A stretch of DNA of 64,000 nucleotides from Rhodanobacter sp. L36 (GTDB lineage Bacteria > Pseudomonadota > Gammaproteobacteria > Xanthomonadales > Rhodanobacteraceae): contig NZ_LMUV01000002.1 in assembly GCF_009765755.1 (NCBI RefSeq), positions 1,066,495 through 1,130,494 of the forward strand, in the 5' to 3' direction. Below are positions 10,302 to 20,036 of the stretch, piece by piece. Position 1 is the first letter of the stretch, and each line of letters opens with the position of its first letter. The translations under genes were made by a program, and so were the position numbers. The notes beneath the pieces are model-generated. The model ran no database searches, was not told the origin of the DNA, and saw nothing but the letters and a program-made list of their open reading frames with translations.

Positions 10302-11543
10302 ATGAATTTTTTCCGCCGCACCCTGATTCCGTTCGCCGCCGCTGCATTGCTGGTGGGTGTCGCCATGGCCCAGACGCCGCCACATCCTTCGGCGGTTCCG
10401 CGACCCGTGGTGCCCGACGCGCCGGTGCCGCCGCCGCCGGATGTCGATGGCAAGAGCTGGGTGTTGATGGATTACGCCACCGGCCAGATTCTCGCGAGCA
10501 AGGAGCCGGACCTGCGCGTGGAGCCGGCCTCGATCACCAAGATCATGACCGACTACGTGGTTTCCGCCGAAGTCGCCAACGGCAAGATCCACATGGCCGA
10601 TCCGGTCAAGATCAGCCTGAATGCGTGGAAGGGCGGCGGCGCAGGCACCGATGGTTCCACCAGCTTTCTCAAACTCGACAGCGAAGTGTCGGTGAAGGAT
10701 CTGCTGTACGGGCTGATCATCCAGTCCGGCAACGACGCAGCCATCGCGCTGGCCGAACACACCGCTGGTTCGGAAGAGACGTTCGCCAACCTGATGAACG
10801 CGTATGCCAAGCAGCTCGGCATGGTCAACTCGAACTTCCAGAATGCATCGGGTTATCCGATCGCCAACCACTACACCACCGCGCACGACATCGCGATCCT
10901 GTCGCGCGGATTGATCCACGATTTCCCGGAGGACTACGCGATTTCGGCGGTGAAGGAATTCGTCTGGAACGGCATCCCGCAGCACAACCGCAACACCCTG
11001 CTGTGGCGTGACCCGAGCGTCGACGGCATCAAGACCGGCCACACTGCCGCGGCCGGTTTCTGTCTGGCTGCATCGGCCAAACAGGGCGAGTCGCGCATGA
11101 TTGCCATCGTGATGGGCGCCAGCAGCGAAAAGGCGCGCGCCGATTCGGCGATGGCGCTGCTCAGCTACGGCTTCCGTTTCTACGAGACGCACAAGCTCTA
11201 CGACGCCAGCAAGCCGCTGGCCACGCCGAAGTTGTGGAAGGGCAGCATCAACCAGTTGCCGATCGGCGTGAACGACAACGTGCTGGTCACGATCAAGCGT
11301 GGCGACTACGAAAAGCTCAAGCCCACGATGGATATTCCGGTGACATTGATCGCGCCCTTCAAGAAGGGACAGCAGGTTGGCACGCTGCACATCACGCTTG
11401 ACGGCCAACCCGTGCAGACCGTGCCGGTCGTTGCACTTGTGGATGCGCCGCAGGGCGGCTTCTTCTCGCGTCTGTGGGACAGCATCATGCTGTGGTTCCA
11501 CAGCAGCAAGGGCACCACCGAACAGGCGCCGGACAGCAAATAA
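10302..11543 (+). CDS. dacC: D-alanyl-D-alanine carboxypeptidase (PBP5/6 type)
   Basis: A 413-residue low-molecular-weight PBP that trims the terminal D-Ala from pentapeptides. It has a signal peptide, the S11 peptidase domain with SITK (EPASITKIMTDYV), SGN (IQSGNDAAIALAE) and KTG (DGIKTGHTAAAG), a PBP5-like beta domain, and a C-terminal amphipathic helix (FFSRLWDSIMLWF) for membrane anchoring. The symbol dacC rather than dacA is a convention; the paralogue cannot be decided. The TAATG overlap couples it to the next gene. Confidence 0.94.
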   Translation: MNFFRRTLIPFAAAALLVGVAMAQTPPHPSAVPRPVVPDAPVPPPPDVDGKSWVLMDYATGQILASKEPDLRVEPASITKIMTDYVVSAEVANGKIHMADPVKISLNAWKGGGAGTDGSTSFLKLDSEVSVKDLLYGLIIQSGNDAAIALAEHTAGSEETFANLMNAYAKQLGMVNSNFQNASGYPIANHYTTAHDIAILSRGLIHDFPEDYAISAVKEFVWNGIPQHNRNTLLWRDPSVDGIKTGHTAAAGFCLAASAKQGESRMIAIVMGASSEKARADSAMALLSYGFRFYETHKLYDASKPLATPKLWKGSINQLPIGVNDNVLVTIKRGDYEKLKPTMDIPVTLIAPFKKGQQVGTLHITLDGQPVQTVPVVALVDAPQGGFFSRLWDSIMLWFHSSKGTTEQAPDSK

Positions 11544-11833
11544 TGGAACCGATCGATTTCACCCAGGCGAAGCAGGACGGCAAGGGTTTCCAGTTTCCCG
11601 GCGATTTCGAAATCACCGCCGTCGGCGCTGCCAGCGCCAATCTGCCCACGCATGTGCCACAGCTTCTCGATCGCGCCGGCCTGCATGTGTTTCACGAGAG
11701 CGTGAAGCACCGGCAATCGGGCGCGGGCAATTTCGTCTCGGTCACGGTAAGCATTCACTGCAAGGACCGCGAGCAATATGAAGCGGCACATGCGGCGCTG
11801 CGCGAAAGCCCGGATATCAAGTACACGCTGTGA
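11543..11833 (+). CDS. ybeD: YbeD/DUF493 family protein
   Basis: A 96-residue protein of the DUF493 family, with an N-terminal variable segment and an ACT-like ferredoxin fold: FPGDFEITAVGAASANLPTHV then SVTVSIHCKDREQYEAAHAAL and SPDIKYTL at the end. In E. coli the homologue also lies between a dac gene and lipB, and its role remains unclear. The start overlaps the dac stop codon (TAATG). Confidence 0.9.
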   Translation: MEPIDFTQAKQDGKGFQFPGDFEITAVGAASANLPTHVPQLLDRAGLHVFHESVKHRQSGAGNFVSVTVSIHCKDREQYEAAHAALRESPDIKYTL

Positions 11834-11975
11834 GAGCGGCGAACGGGAACGGGGAACGGGACGTTGGCTTGCCCGTGACCTGGCGCTTCTCAGTTTGTTT
11901 GCAGTCCAAGCTTGATTACCTGCACGACGCCAAGATATTTCAGTTCCCTGTTTCCTGTTTCACTCGAGGCCCGTC

Positions 11976-12644
11976 ATGTCGTTGCCGCTGAAAGTCCGTC
12001 GCCTTGGCCGCCAGCCTTATCAGCCGGTGTGGCACGCGATGAGTGCATTCACCGACAACCGCACGGCAGAAACGGTCGACGAGCTCTGGCTGCTCGAGCA
12101 CGATCCGGTGTTTACCCTTGGACAGGCCGGCAAGATGGAACACGTGCTGGCGCCCGGCGATATCCCGGTGGTGCCGGTCGATCGTGGTGGTCAGGTGACG
12201 TATCACGGGCCCGGCCAGATCGTGGCGTATCCGATGATCGACCTGCGCCGCGCCGGCGTGAGCGTGCGTGAGCTGGTGAACCGAATCGAGCAGGCGATCA
12301 TCGACACCGTCGCGCACTGGCGGATCGTGGCCGTGCGCCGCGAAGGTGCGCCCGGCGTCTACGTGGGCGATGCGAAGGTTGCGGCGCTCGGCTTGCGCGT
12401 GCGGCGCGGCTGCAGCTTTCATGGCCTGGCCTTCAACGTGGCGATGGATCTTGAGCCTTATCACCGCATCAACCCTTGCGGTTACAAGGGTTTGGAAGTC
12501 ACGCAACTGGTAGACTTGGGCGGTCCGTCGCGGCTGGCGGATGTCGAAGACGTGCTGATCGGCGAATTCTGCCGTCAGTTCGGTTTCACCGCCGAGCCCG
12601 CCGCTCCCCTGATCCCCGAACTCCCCGCTCGCGTAGCGGTCTGA
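11976..12644 (+). CDS. lipB: Octanoyl-[ACP]:protein octanoyltransferase LipB
   Basis: A 222-residue enzyme that moves octanoyl groups from acyl carrier protein to lipoyl domains, the first step of de novo lipoate synthesis. [12 protein letters not shown] is the family signature; the acyl-thioester cysteine is in NPCGYKG and the partner lysine in [10 protein letters not shown]. The 142-bp gap upstream carries GGGAACGGG-type short repeats and may hold a promoter. lipA starts 9 bp downstream. Confidence 0.97.
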   Translation: MSLPLKVRRLGRQPYQPVWHAMSAFTDNRTAETVDELWLLEHDPVFTLGQAGKMEHVLAPGDIPVVPVDRGGQVTYHGPGQIVAYPMIDLRRAGVSVRELVNRIEQAIIDTVAHWRIVAVRREGAPGVYVGDAKVAALGLRVRRGCSFHGLAFNVAMDLEPYHRINPCGYKGLEVTQLVDLGGPSRLADVEDVLIGEFCRQFGFTAEPAAPLIPELPARVAV

Positions 12645-12653
12645 GCTGCTTCC

Positions 12654-13676
12654 ATGAGCGAAATTTCCACGTCACCCATCCGCAGCATTCCGATCAGCGT
12701 CGTCAGTGGCGCGCCAACGGAAGCGTCCGCTGTCGAAAAACAGATCGGCAACGACAAGATCGCGCTCAACCGCGCCGGCTTCGACACCACCGTCCCGACG
12801 CTGCGCAAGCCGAGCTGGATTCGCGTGCGCCTGCCGCAGGGCAACGCCGTGCAGCAGTTGAAGGCACGTCTGCGCGAAAACGCACTGGTCACCGTGTGCG
12901 AGGAAGCCTCGTGCCCGAACATCCACGAGTGTTTCAGCAAAGGCACCGCGACCTTCATGATCCTGGGTGAAGTCTGCACGCGCCGATGTTCGTTCTGCGA
13001 TGTCGCGCACGGCCGTCCGGTGGCACCCGATCCGCTGGAGCCGGCGCGCCTGGCCGAGACCATCCGCGACATGCGCCTGCGCTACGTGGTGATCACTTCG
13101 GTCGATCGCGATGACCTGCGCGATGGCGGCGCCGAACATTTCGCCGCGTGCATCCGCGCCGTGCGTCACGCCAGCCCGACGATCCGGATCGAAATCCTTA
13201 CGCCCGATTTCCGTGGCAAAGGTCGCATGGAGCGCGCGCTGGATGTCCTGAAGGATTTCCCGCCGGACGTGTTCAACCACAACCTCGAAACCGTGCCGCA
13301 CCTGTATCGCGAAGTACGTCCCGGCGCCGACTACCAGTGGTCGCTGGATCTGCTCAAGCGGTTCAAGGCGCAGCATCCGGATGTGCCGACCAAGTCCGGC
13401 ATCATGCTCGGCCTCGGCGAAACCTGGGATCAGGTGATCGAGACCATGGGCGATTTACGCGCCCATGACGTGGAGATGATCACCATCGGCCAGTACTTGC
13501 AACCGACACCGCATCATCACCCGGTCGTTCGTTACTGGACGCCGGAAGAATTCGAAGCGCTGCGCGAAGCCGGTGAGGCGATGGGTTTCCATCACGTCGC
13601 GTCCGGTCCGCTGGTGCGTTCGTCCTATCACGCCGACCTGCAGGCCCATGCAGCCGGTGTCACCGAGTCCGTCTGA
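12654..13676 (+). CDS. lipA: Lipoyl synthase LipA
   Basis: A 340-residue radical SAM enzyme that inserts two sulfurs into octanoyl-lipoyl domains. The auxiliary cluster cysteines are in CEEASCPN and the next C (HECFSKG); the radical SAM cluster is [19 protein letters not shown] and [13 protein letters not shown] near the C-terminus match the family. It forms an operon with lipB. An N-terminal extension of about 50 residues before the core is common in Xanthomonadales. Confidence 0.98.
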   Translation: MSEISTSPIRSIPISVVSGAPTEASAVEKQIGNDKIALNRAGFDTTVPTLRKPSWIRVRLPQGNAVQQLKARLRENALVTVCEEASCPNIHECFSKGTATFMILGEVCTRRCSFCDVAHGRPVAPDPLEPARLAETIRDMRLRYVVITSVDRDDLRDGGAEHFAACIRAVRHASPTIRIEILTPDFRGKGRMERALDVLKDFPPDVFNHNLETVPHLYREVRPGADYQWSLDLLKRFKAQHPDVPTKSGIMLGLGETWDQVIETMGDLRAHDVEMITIGQYLQPTPHHHPVVRYWTPEEFEALREAGEAMGFHHVASGPLVRSSYHADLQAHAAGVTESV

Positions 13677-13684
13677 GAGCCTTC

Positions 13685-15934
13685 ATGAAATTTCGCCACG
13701 CGCTGCTGCTGTTGCTTGTCTTCACCACCACCTGCGTCGTCGCGCAGTCGGCGGCCGATCTCGGTGCCGGCAGCACCGGCCGCAAGGCCGCCGTGTGGCC
13801 GTTGAAGGCCACGGATACGCAGGCGCAGGCGGCGCAATTGTCCGCGCGTTTCCTCACCCGTTTCCACTACGACGCGCAGCCGCTGGACGATGCCATGTCC
13901 GCACGCGTGTACGACGCTTACATCAAGCTGCTCGACAGCGAGAAAGTCTTTTTCACGCAAGCCGACATGACGAAATTCGCACCACTGCGAACGCAGCTCG
14001 ATGACGCCGTGTGGAACAAGGACCTCAACGCGCCGTTCTCGATCTTCAATGTTTACGTGCAGCGCGCGGTCGAACGCATGGGCTATGCGCGAGAACTGCT
14101 CAAAAAGGGTTTCGATTTTTCCGCCAACGATACCTACACATTCGATCGCAAGAATGCCGGCTGGCCGAAAGACCAGGCCGAACTCGATGACCTGTGGCGC
14201 AAACGCACCATGAACGACTGGCTGCGCCTGAAACTCGCCGGCCAGACCGATGCCGACATTCGCAAGACGCTGGACAAGCGCTACGCCAACTATATTGATC
14301 GCGTGAAGCAGCTCGATGGCGAGGACGCGTTCCAGACCTTCATGACCGCGTACTCGAACACCACCGATCCGCACACCGATTACCTCGGCCCGCGCGACGC
14401 GGAGAATTTCGACATCCAGATGCGCCTGTCGCTCGAAGGCATCGGTGCGCAACTGCAGTCGCGCGACGACTACACGATGATCTTCACGCTGATTCCCGGC
14501 GGCCCGGCGATCAAGTCAGGCAAGTTCAAGCCCGGCGATCGCATCGTCGCGGTGGGCCAGAACGAAAGTGGTCCGCTGGTGGATGTCGTCGGCTGGCGCA
14601 TCGACGACGTGACCAACCTGATCCGCGGCAAGAAGGGCACAACGGTACGGCTGGAAGTTCTTCCTGCCGATGCGGGTCCTGATGGAAAGCACGTCATGGT
14701 GACGCTGGTGCGCGACAAGATCAGTCTGGAGGACGCCGCTGCCAGCAAGAAGATCATCGACATCAAGGATGGCGACGTCACGCGCAAGATCGGCGTGATC
14801 GAGCTGCCTTCGTTCTATTCCGACTTCGGTGCGCGCAGCGAAGGCGACAAGGATTACAAGAGCGCCACGCGGGACGTCGCCAAGCTGCTCGGCGAGCTCA
14901 AGCAGGCAGGCGTGGAAGGCGTGGTGGTCGACCTGCGCAACAACGGCGGCGGCTCGCTCGACGAAGCCGATTCGCTCACCGGCTTGTTCATCGACAAGGG
15001 TCCGGTGGTGCAGGTGCGCAAGGCCAACGGCGAGATCGAGGCACAGGGCGACGACGATGCCGGTCTCGCGTGGAGTGGCCCGCTCGCGGTGATGGTCAAT
15101 CGTGGCTCGGCATCCGCGTCGGAGATTTTTGCCGCGGCGATCCAGGATTACCATCGCGGCCTGATCGTTGGCGAGCCGACGTTCGGCAAGGGCACCGTGC
15201 AGAATCTCGTGCAGCTCGATCGCTTCGCCAATGGCGACAGCGAGAAGCCGCAGTTCGGTGAGCTGAAGATGACCATCGCCGAATTCTTCCGCATCAACGG
15301 CGGCTCCACGCAGCTGAAGGGCGTGACGCCGGACATCCTGTATCCGAAGAACGGCGACGAGAAGGACTTCGGCGAATCCACCTACGACAACGCGCTGCAG
15401 TGGACGCAGATTCCCCCCGCGGCGTACCAGCCGGTTGCCAACCTCAACGCCTACCTGCCGCAATTGCAGCAGGCGCACGACGGGCGCGTGGCGAAGTCGC
15501 CGGCGTGGAAGCTGATGCTCGACGAGCTGACCCAGTACCGCACGATGCGCGACAAGACCACGATCTCGCTGAACCTCGCGCAGCGCGAAGTGGAGCGCAA
15601 GCAGCAGGATGCCATCCAGGCTGATTTCCGCGCGCGCCACAAGGCGATCGACGGCGACGCAGCATTGCTCGGTGACGACAGCAGTCTCGACGATGGCCTC
15701 AACGCCAACGAGCGCAGCTTCAAGAGCGAGCTCAAGGAGGAGAAGGACGCCAAGAAAGCCAAGGACGTCGAGTTGAACGAAACCGCGCATGTGCTGTTCG
15801 ACGCCGTGGGCCTGATCAAGGCCGATCCGAAACTGGCCAGCGAAGTGCTGCCCTACGGCGGTCAGTTCTCCCGCATCGCCGCCGCGTCGCCCGCGGCCGC
15901 TTCATCGACCGACTCGGCGCCGGTCGCGCACTGA
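13685..15934 (+). CDS. prc: Tail-specific carboxy-terminal protease Prc/Tsp
   Basis: A 749-residue S41 periplasmic protease. A signal peptide (FRHALLLLLVFTTTCVVAQ) is followed by a helical N-domain, a PDZ domain (about 245-335), the S41 catalytic core, and a C-terminal DUF3340-type helical region. The catalytic dyad is Ser477 in RGSASASEIFAAAIQDY and Lys502 in PTFGKGTVQ, spaced 25 residues apart as in E. coli Tsp. It would degrade proteins with non-polar C-termini and cell-wall hydrolases. It starts 9 bp after lipA and is likely cotranscribed. Confidence 0.96.
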   Translation: MKFRHALLLLLVFTTTCVVAQSAADLGAGSTGRKAAVWPLKATDTQAQAAQLSARFLTRFHYDAQPLDDAMSARVYDAYIKLLDSEKVFFTQADMTKFAPLRTQLDDAVWNKDLNAPFSIFNVYVQRAVERMGYARELLKKGFDFSANDTYTFDRKNAGWPKDQAELDDLWRKRTMNDWLRLKLAGQTDADIRKTLDKRYANYIDRVKQLDGEDAFQTFMTAYSNTTDPHTDYLGPRDAENFDIQMRLSLEGIGAQLQSRDDYTMIFTLIPGGPAIKSGKFKPGDRIVAVGQNESGPLVDVVGWRIDDVTNLIRGKKGTTVRLEVLPADAGPDGKHVMVTLVRDKISLEDAAASKKIIDIKDGDVTRKIGVIELPSFYSDFGARSEGDKDYKSATRDVAKLLGELKQAGVEGVVVDLRNNGGGSLDEADSLTGLFIDKGPVVQVRKANGEIEAQGDDDAGLAWSGPLAVMVNRGSASASEIFAAAIQDYHRGLIVGEPTFGKGTVQNLVQLDRFANGDSEKPQFGELKMTIAEFFRINGGSTQLKGVTPDILYPKNGDEKDFGESTYDNALQWTQIPPAAYQPVANLNAYLPQLQQAHDGRVAKSPAWKLMLDELTQYRTMRDKTTISLNLAQREVERKQQDAIQADFRARHKAIDGDAALLGDDSSLDDGLNANERSFKSELKEEKDAKKAKDVELNETAHVLFDAVGLIKADPKLASEVLPYGGQFSRIAAASPAAASSTDSAPVAH

Positions 15935-15953
15935 GTTGTCGAGGTTCGAAGCT

Positions 15954-15982
15954 AAAAAACCCGGCGCAAGCCGGGTTTTTTT
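15954..15982. terminator. Bidirectional intrinsic terminator
   Basis: A run of A residues, the stem AACCCGGC / GCCGGGTT with a short loop, and a run of T residues. It sits between the convergent prc and aminopeptidase genes and can serve both strands. Confidence 0.9.
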
Positions 15983-16002
15983 ATCGCTGAAGAATGTTCT
16001 TA

Positions 16003-17754
16003 TTACTTCGCAGCCTTGGCCTTCTGCGCGCGCTGCTGTTTCATCCACTGCCGGTAAGCGTCGACGTGTGGCATGTCACGCAGCAGCTTGCTGAGCGGAT
16101 CGACGATCAACAGGCTGCCTGCGGGCACCTGCAGCATGCCTTCACCATGGGTCATCGGCACGGTCTTCGTCGTGTAGCCCACTTGCACCTCCACCGGCAT
16201 CGAGAACGGTTCGTTGTGTCCGGTGATCCATTTCAGGCGAAGCGTGTCGCCGTCTCGCATTTCCTGCAACTTGGGCAATGCGGCGTCGTAGAGATAGACG
16301 TTGAAAAACCACTGCAGGTCGCGACCGGTCACTTGATTGACGATGGCGATGTAATCGTGCGTGTTCGCGTAACGCGGCTTGAAGTTGCCGGGCTGTGGAT
16401 CCGGCCGGCCATAGACGAGCCGACGCGTGCTTTCAAAAAATGCCTCGTCGCCGATCAACTGTCGCAGCGTGTGCAACATCAACGAGCCTTTGTCGTAGAT
16501 GTCGTTGGCCGGGCCGCGGCCCTCGTCGTACACCTCGTGCTCTTCCTGGCTGCGTCCGGAAACCAGCGGAAACTGGTTCTTCAGTGACATCCGCTCGGTA
16601 TGCAGCATGGCGAAATAGTCCATGTCGCCGTGCAGGTACTGGCCATACAGCGGCTGCATGTAGGTGCCGAAACCTTCGTGCAGCCACATGTCGTCCCAGT
16701 TCGTGTTGGTGACCTGGTTGCCGAACCACTCGTGCGAGAACTCATGCTGCAGCAGCCAGTCGAAACCGTATTCGTTTTTCGGATAGCCGTTGCCGTACGC
16801 GTTGAGGGTCTGATGCTCCATGCCCAGATGCGGCGTTTCCACCACGCCCATTTTTTCGTCGCCCCATGGATACGGCCCGATCGACTGCTCGAAGAAATCC
16901 AGCATGCGCGGGAACTCGGCAAACAGGGCTTTCGCACCCGCTTCGTGCGCCGGCAGGTACCACAGCTGCATCGGGATGCTGTTGCCGTAGCGGCTGGCGT
17001 AATTCGCAGTCAGCTCCTTGAACGGCCCGACGTTGATCGAGACCGCATACGTATCCGGATGCTTTGCGCGCCAGTGGTAGGTGTGCTTGTCGCCCTGATC
17101 GGTGACGTCGACCAATACGCCGTTGCCCGGCGCGGCCAGCGATTTCGGCACGGTGACATACGTGTCGACGAGATCCGGCTCGCCGGTGGGCTGGTCGACG
17201 CAGGGCCAGAACAGATCGCAGCCTTCGCCTTCGACGGCACTCGCGACCCATGGCTGTCCATCCGCCGTGTGGCTCCACACGAAACCACCATCCCACGGCG
17301 CGTGCTTCGCCACGTGCGGCTTGCCGCCATAGCGCACCGTCACCTGTACCTTGCCGTCTGCAGCGAGCGGCGCGGGGAGGTGGATGCGCAGGCGTCCATC
17401 GGGGTTGCTCCATGCGCTCGTCGCGAGCGTCTTGCCGTCGAGGTCGATGCCGCCGATGGGCAGGTTGCGATCGAGGTCCAGCAACACGGTATCGGTTGCC
17501 GACTTCGCAGTGAATGTGAGCACCGCCGTCGCGTCGATGCGCTGCACGGACGGATCGACCGCGAAATGCAATTCCGCATGATCGAAATTTACACGAGCCT
17601 GTTCGGCCGGCATCACGCCGCCGGAACCGAGCGTCTGCGCAGTCAATGCCGGCTGGTCGGGCGTAACGCTTTTTGATGGCGTGGTTGCCGCGGTCGCCAC
17701 GGTGGCGAATCCGAGTGCGAGGCTCAGTGCGAGCAGATGCCGACGAGGTTGCAT
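16003..17754 (-). CDS. Secreted M1 family zinc aminopeptidase
   Basis: A 583-residue gluzincin aminopeptidase. A signal peptide (LLALSLALGFATVATA) implies export. The zinc site is HEFSH, with the third ligand Glu after 18 residues (HEFSHEW...WLHEGF), and the substrate-recognition block appears as GMEHQTLNAYG in place of the usual GAMEN, as in leukotriene A4 hydrolase/cold-active aminopeptidase relatives. The ATG at 17754 has GGGAG upstream; the longer frame is not needed. It is the first of two aminopeptidases in the same orientation. Confidence 0.93.
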   Translation of the reverse strand: MQPRRHLLALSLALGFATVATAATTPSKSVTPDQPALTAQTLGSGGVMPAEQARVNFDHAELHFAVDPSVQRIDATAVLTFTAKSATDTVLLDLDRNLPIGGIDLDGKTLATSAWSNPDGRLRIHLPAPLAADGKVQVTVRYGGKPHVAKHAPWDGGFVWSHTADGQPWVASAVEGEGCDLFWPCVDQPTGEPDLVDTYVTVPKSLAAPGNGVLVDVTDQGDKHTYHWRAKHPDTYAVSINVGPFKELTANYASRYGNSIPMQLWYLPAHEAGAKALFAEFPRMLDFFEQSIGPYPWGDEKMGVVETPHLGMEHQTLNAYGNGYPKNEYGFDWLLQHEFSHEWFGNQVTNTNWDDMWLHEGFGTYMQPLYGQYLHGDMDYFAMLHTERMSLKNQFPLVSGRSQEEHEVYDEGRGPANDIYDKGSLMLHTLRQLIGDEAFFESTRRLVYGRPDPQPGNFKPRYANTHDYIAIVNQVTGRDLQWFFNVYLYDAALPKLQEMRDGDTLRLKWITGHNEPFSMPVEVQVGYTTKTVPMTHGEGMLQVPAGSLLIVDPLSKLLRDMPHVDAYRQWMKQQRAQKAKAAK

Positions 17755-17844
17755 GTTGATCTCCCGATGAGTCCAGCCGGAAGAATGCAACCTTTGGCTG
17801 TCAGACGACAACGCCAGAAGTCACGACGTGCCCTCGCGACAGGA

Positions 17845-19224
17845 TCAGCGTGCGTAGCGCTCTTGAAGCAGCGCGAACATCGCACGCACGCCCATCGCTT
17901 CGCCGCCGCGCGGCCGGCCGGGGCGATCGGCATCGTTCCACGCATACGTATCGAGATGCAGCCAGGCGACGTTGTCGGGCACGAAGCGTTCGAGATACAG
18001 CGCGGCTGTGATGGCGCCGGCGTGGCGCGATGCGCCGGAGTTGGTGGTGTCGGCAAGATACGAATCGAGCATGCGCCGATACGGGCGCCACAACGGCAAC
18101 TGCCACAGCGGATCGGCGACGGCGTGGCCGGCAGCGACCAGCTCCTGCGCGAGCGCATCGCGATGGGCGAACAGCGCGGGCAGGTCCGGCCCGAGCGCGA
18201 CGCGCGCGGCACCGGTAAGCGTGGCGAAATCGATCAGCAGGTCGGGTTTCTGCTCCACGCCATAGGTCAGCGCATCGCACAGCACGAGGCGGCCTTCCGC
18301 ATCGGTGTTGTCCACTTCCACGGTGATGCCGGCGCGCGTGGTGATCACCTCGCCCGGACGCATCGCGTTGCCGCTTATCGCGTTCTCGACCGCCGGTACC
18401 AGCAGGGTCAGATTCACTGGCAGCTTCGCCCGCATGATCAGGCCGGCCAGCGCGATCGCGTGCGCCGCGCCGCCCATGTCTTTCTTCATCCAGCGCATGC
18501 CGTCGCCGGTCTTGATGTTGAGCCCGCCGGTGTCGAAGCACACGCCCTTGCCAACCACCACCAGCGTGGGGTCAGACGACTTGCCCCACTTCAACTCGAT
18601 CAATCGCGGCGCACGATGGCTGGCACGACCGACGGCGTGGATGGTCGGGAAATTTCCCTTCAGCAATTCATCGCCGACCCATTCGCGAAACTTGGCCTTG
18701 TGCGTCTTGCCCAGTTGCTTGATCGCCGCGGACATCTGCGCGGGACCCATGTCTTCGGTCGGCGTGTTGACGAGGTCGCGCACCATCGCGGTCGCATCGA
18801 CCAAGGGCACGAGCTGCGCCAGGTCGGCTGCGGGAATCGCCAGCGTCGCCGGTGTGCGCTTCGCTTTGCGGTAGCGGGTGAACTGATAGGCGCCGAGCGC
18901 CCAGCCCAGCGCGGCGTGCGCGTGATCCGCCAGCACGCTTTCGAGCGCGAGGTGATAGGTCGCTTCGGGAAGTGTGTTCGCCAGCGACGCCAGCGCGCCG
19001 AATGCATCGCTCGCATCGACACCGGCGAGCACGCGCACGAGTTTGCCGTTGCTGTCGGCGATCAGCGCGAACGTGCCGGGCGATGCATCGAATCCGCTAT
19101 CGCCCAGCCAGCGTCGTTGTGCGGCGGTGAGTCGCCGGCGTGCGGCAGCCAGATGTGCTGCATCGGTGGTCTCGATGGCGATGCTGCGACGGTCGGCGGA
19201 GGCGCGTTCGATCAGGGCGGACAT
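17845..19224 (-). CDS. M17 leucyl aminopeptidase family protein
   Basis: A 459-residue cytosolic aminopeptidase of the PepA family. The two-metal site is visible in VVGKGVCFDTGGLNIK and DMGGAAHAI and in the signature NTDAEGRLVLCDALTYG. It is shorter than E. coli PepA (503) and lacks the DNA-binding features, so it looks like the PepB/short M17 class common in Xanthomonadales. An AAGGAAA ribosome-binding site precedes the ATG at 19224. Confidence 0.94.
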   Translation of the reverse strand: MSALIERASADRRSIAIETTDAAHLAAARRRLTAAQRRWLGDSGFDASPGTFALIADSNGKLVRVLAGVDASDAFGALASLANTLPEATYHLALESVLADHAHAALGWALGAYQFTRYRKAKRTPATLAIPAADLAQLVPLVDATAMVRDLVNTPTEDMGPAQMSAAIKQLGKTHKAKFREWVGDELLKGNFPTIHAVGRASHRAPRLIELKWGKSSDPTLVVVGKGVCFDTGGLNIKTGDGMRWMKKDMGGAAHAIALAGLIMRAKLPVNLTLLVPAVENAISGNAMRPGEVITTRAGITVEVDNTDAEGRLVLCDALTYGVEQKPDLLIDFATLTGAARVALGPDLPALFAHRDALAQELVAAGHAVADPLWQLPLWRPYRRMLDSYLADTTNSGASRHAGAITAALYLERFVPDNVAWLHLDTYAWNDADRPGRPRGGEAMGVRAMFALLQERYAR

Positions 19225-19322
19225 GCGATTTTCCTTGGCGCATTCAGGCTGCGATGAGTGCATCACAACCAGTCATCATAGAAAAGTTAATCACGAATCA
19301 TGCGCCCTTTGCGCCAGCCTGA

Positions 19323-20024
19323 CTACGCAGGCGCATCGTGCCGTTCGAGCCAGTCGGCCAGTTCGTTCATGTCGCGCAGATCAAGGTCGGGCGGCACGCC
19401 GAGATCGGTCGGCCACGCATCGCCGCGGCGATTCATCCACGCCGTGCGCAGGCCGGCGTCACGCGCGCCGACCACATCCATCAACGGATCGTCGCCGACA
19501 TGCAGGATCGATGCGGGCGCCACGCCGAGCAGTTCGGCCGCGGCGTGGAAGATGCGCGCGTCCGGCTTCGCCATGCCCGTATCACGCGCGCAGACGCGAT
19601 GGACAAAATGCGCGTGGATGCCGATGCGTTCGAGGTCGGCGTTGCCGTTGGTCAGGCTCGCCATCGGCCGGGCCGCGCCGATGCGTTGCAGCGCAGGCAG
19701 CGCGTCGGGATAGAACTCCACGCTGTTGCGCGCCGCGAAATAGACTTCCCAAAGCGCATCGATCGGCGCCACTTCATCGCCGCAGGCCGCGAAAGCCTGC
19801 TGCAGGGTGATCTGCCGTTGCGTGGTGAAGTCGTGCGCGAGGTCGAGCCGTTCCGCAGCGACGCGGGCACGCAATTCGCGCATGGCGTCGATCGGCCACG
19901 CGCGTGCCACGTCGGGATGGTTCTCGCGCAGATAGGCATCGATGGCGTGGTCGGCGCGTTCCAGCGCCGGCCACACCGGCCACAGCGTGTCGTCGAGATC
20001 CAGTGTCAGTGCGAGGATGCGCAC
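19323..20024 (-). CDS. HAD-superfamily hydrolase (class IA)
   Basis: A 233-residue phosphatase-like protein. Motif I is DLDDTLWP, motif II TNGN, motif III Lys in GMAKPDARIF, and motif IV GDDPLMDVVGAR. The helical cap between motifs I and II makes it subclass IA, similar to YigB/FMN phosphatase proteins. It is only 12 bp before the end of the PstS-like gene on the same strand and may be cotranscribed with it. The substrate is unknown. Confidence 0.92.
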   Translation of the reverse strand: MRILALTLDLDDTLWPVWPALERADHAIDAYLRENHPDVARAWPIDAMRELRARVAAERLDLAHDFTTQRQITLQQAFAACGDEVAPIDALWEVYFAARNSVEFYPDALPALQRIGAARPMASLTNGNADLERIGIHAHFVHRVCARDTGMAKPDARIFHAAAELLGVAPASILHVGDDPLMDVVGARDAGLRTAWMNRRGDAWPTDLGVPPDLDLRDMNELADWLERHDAPA

Positions 20025-20036
20025 GTGACCCGACGA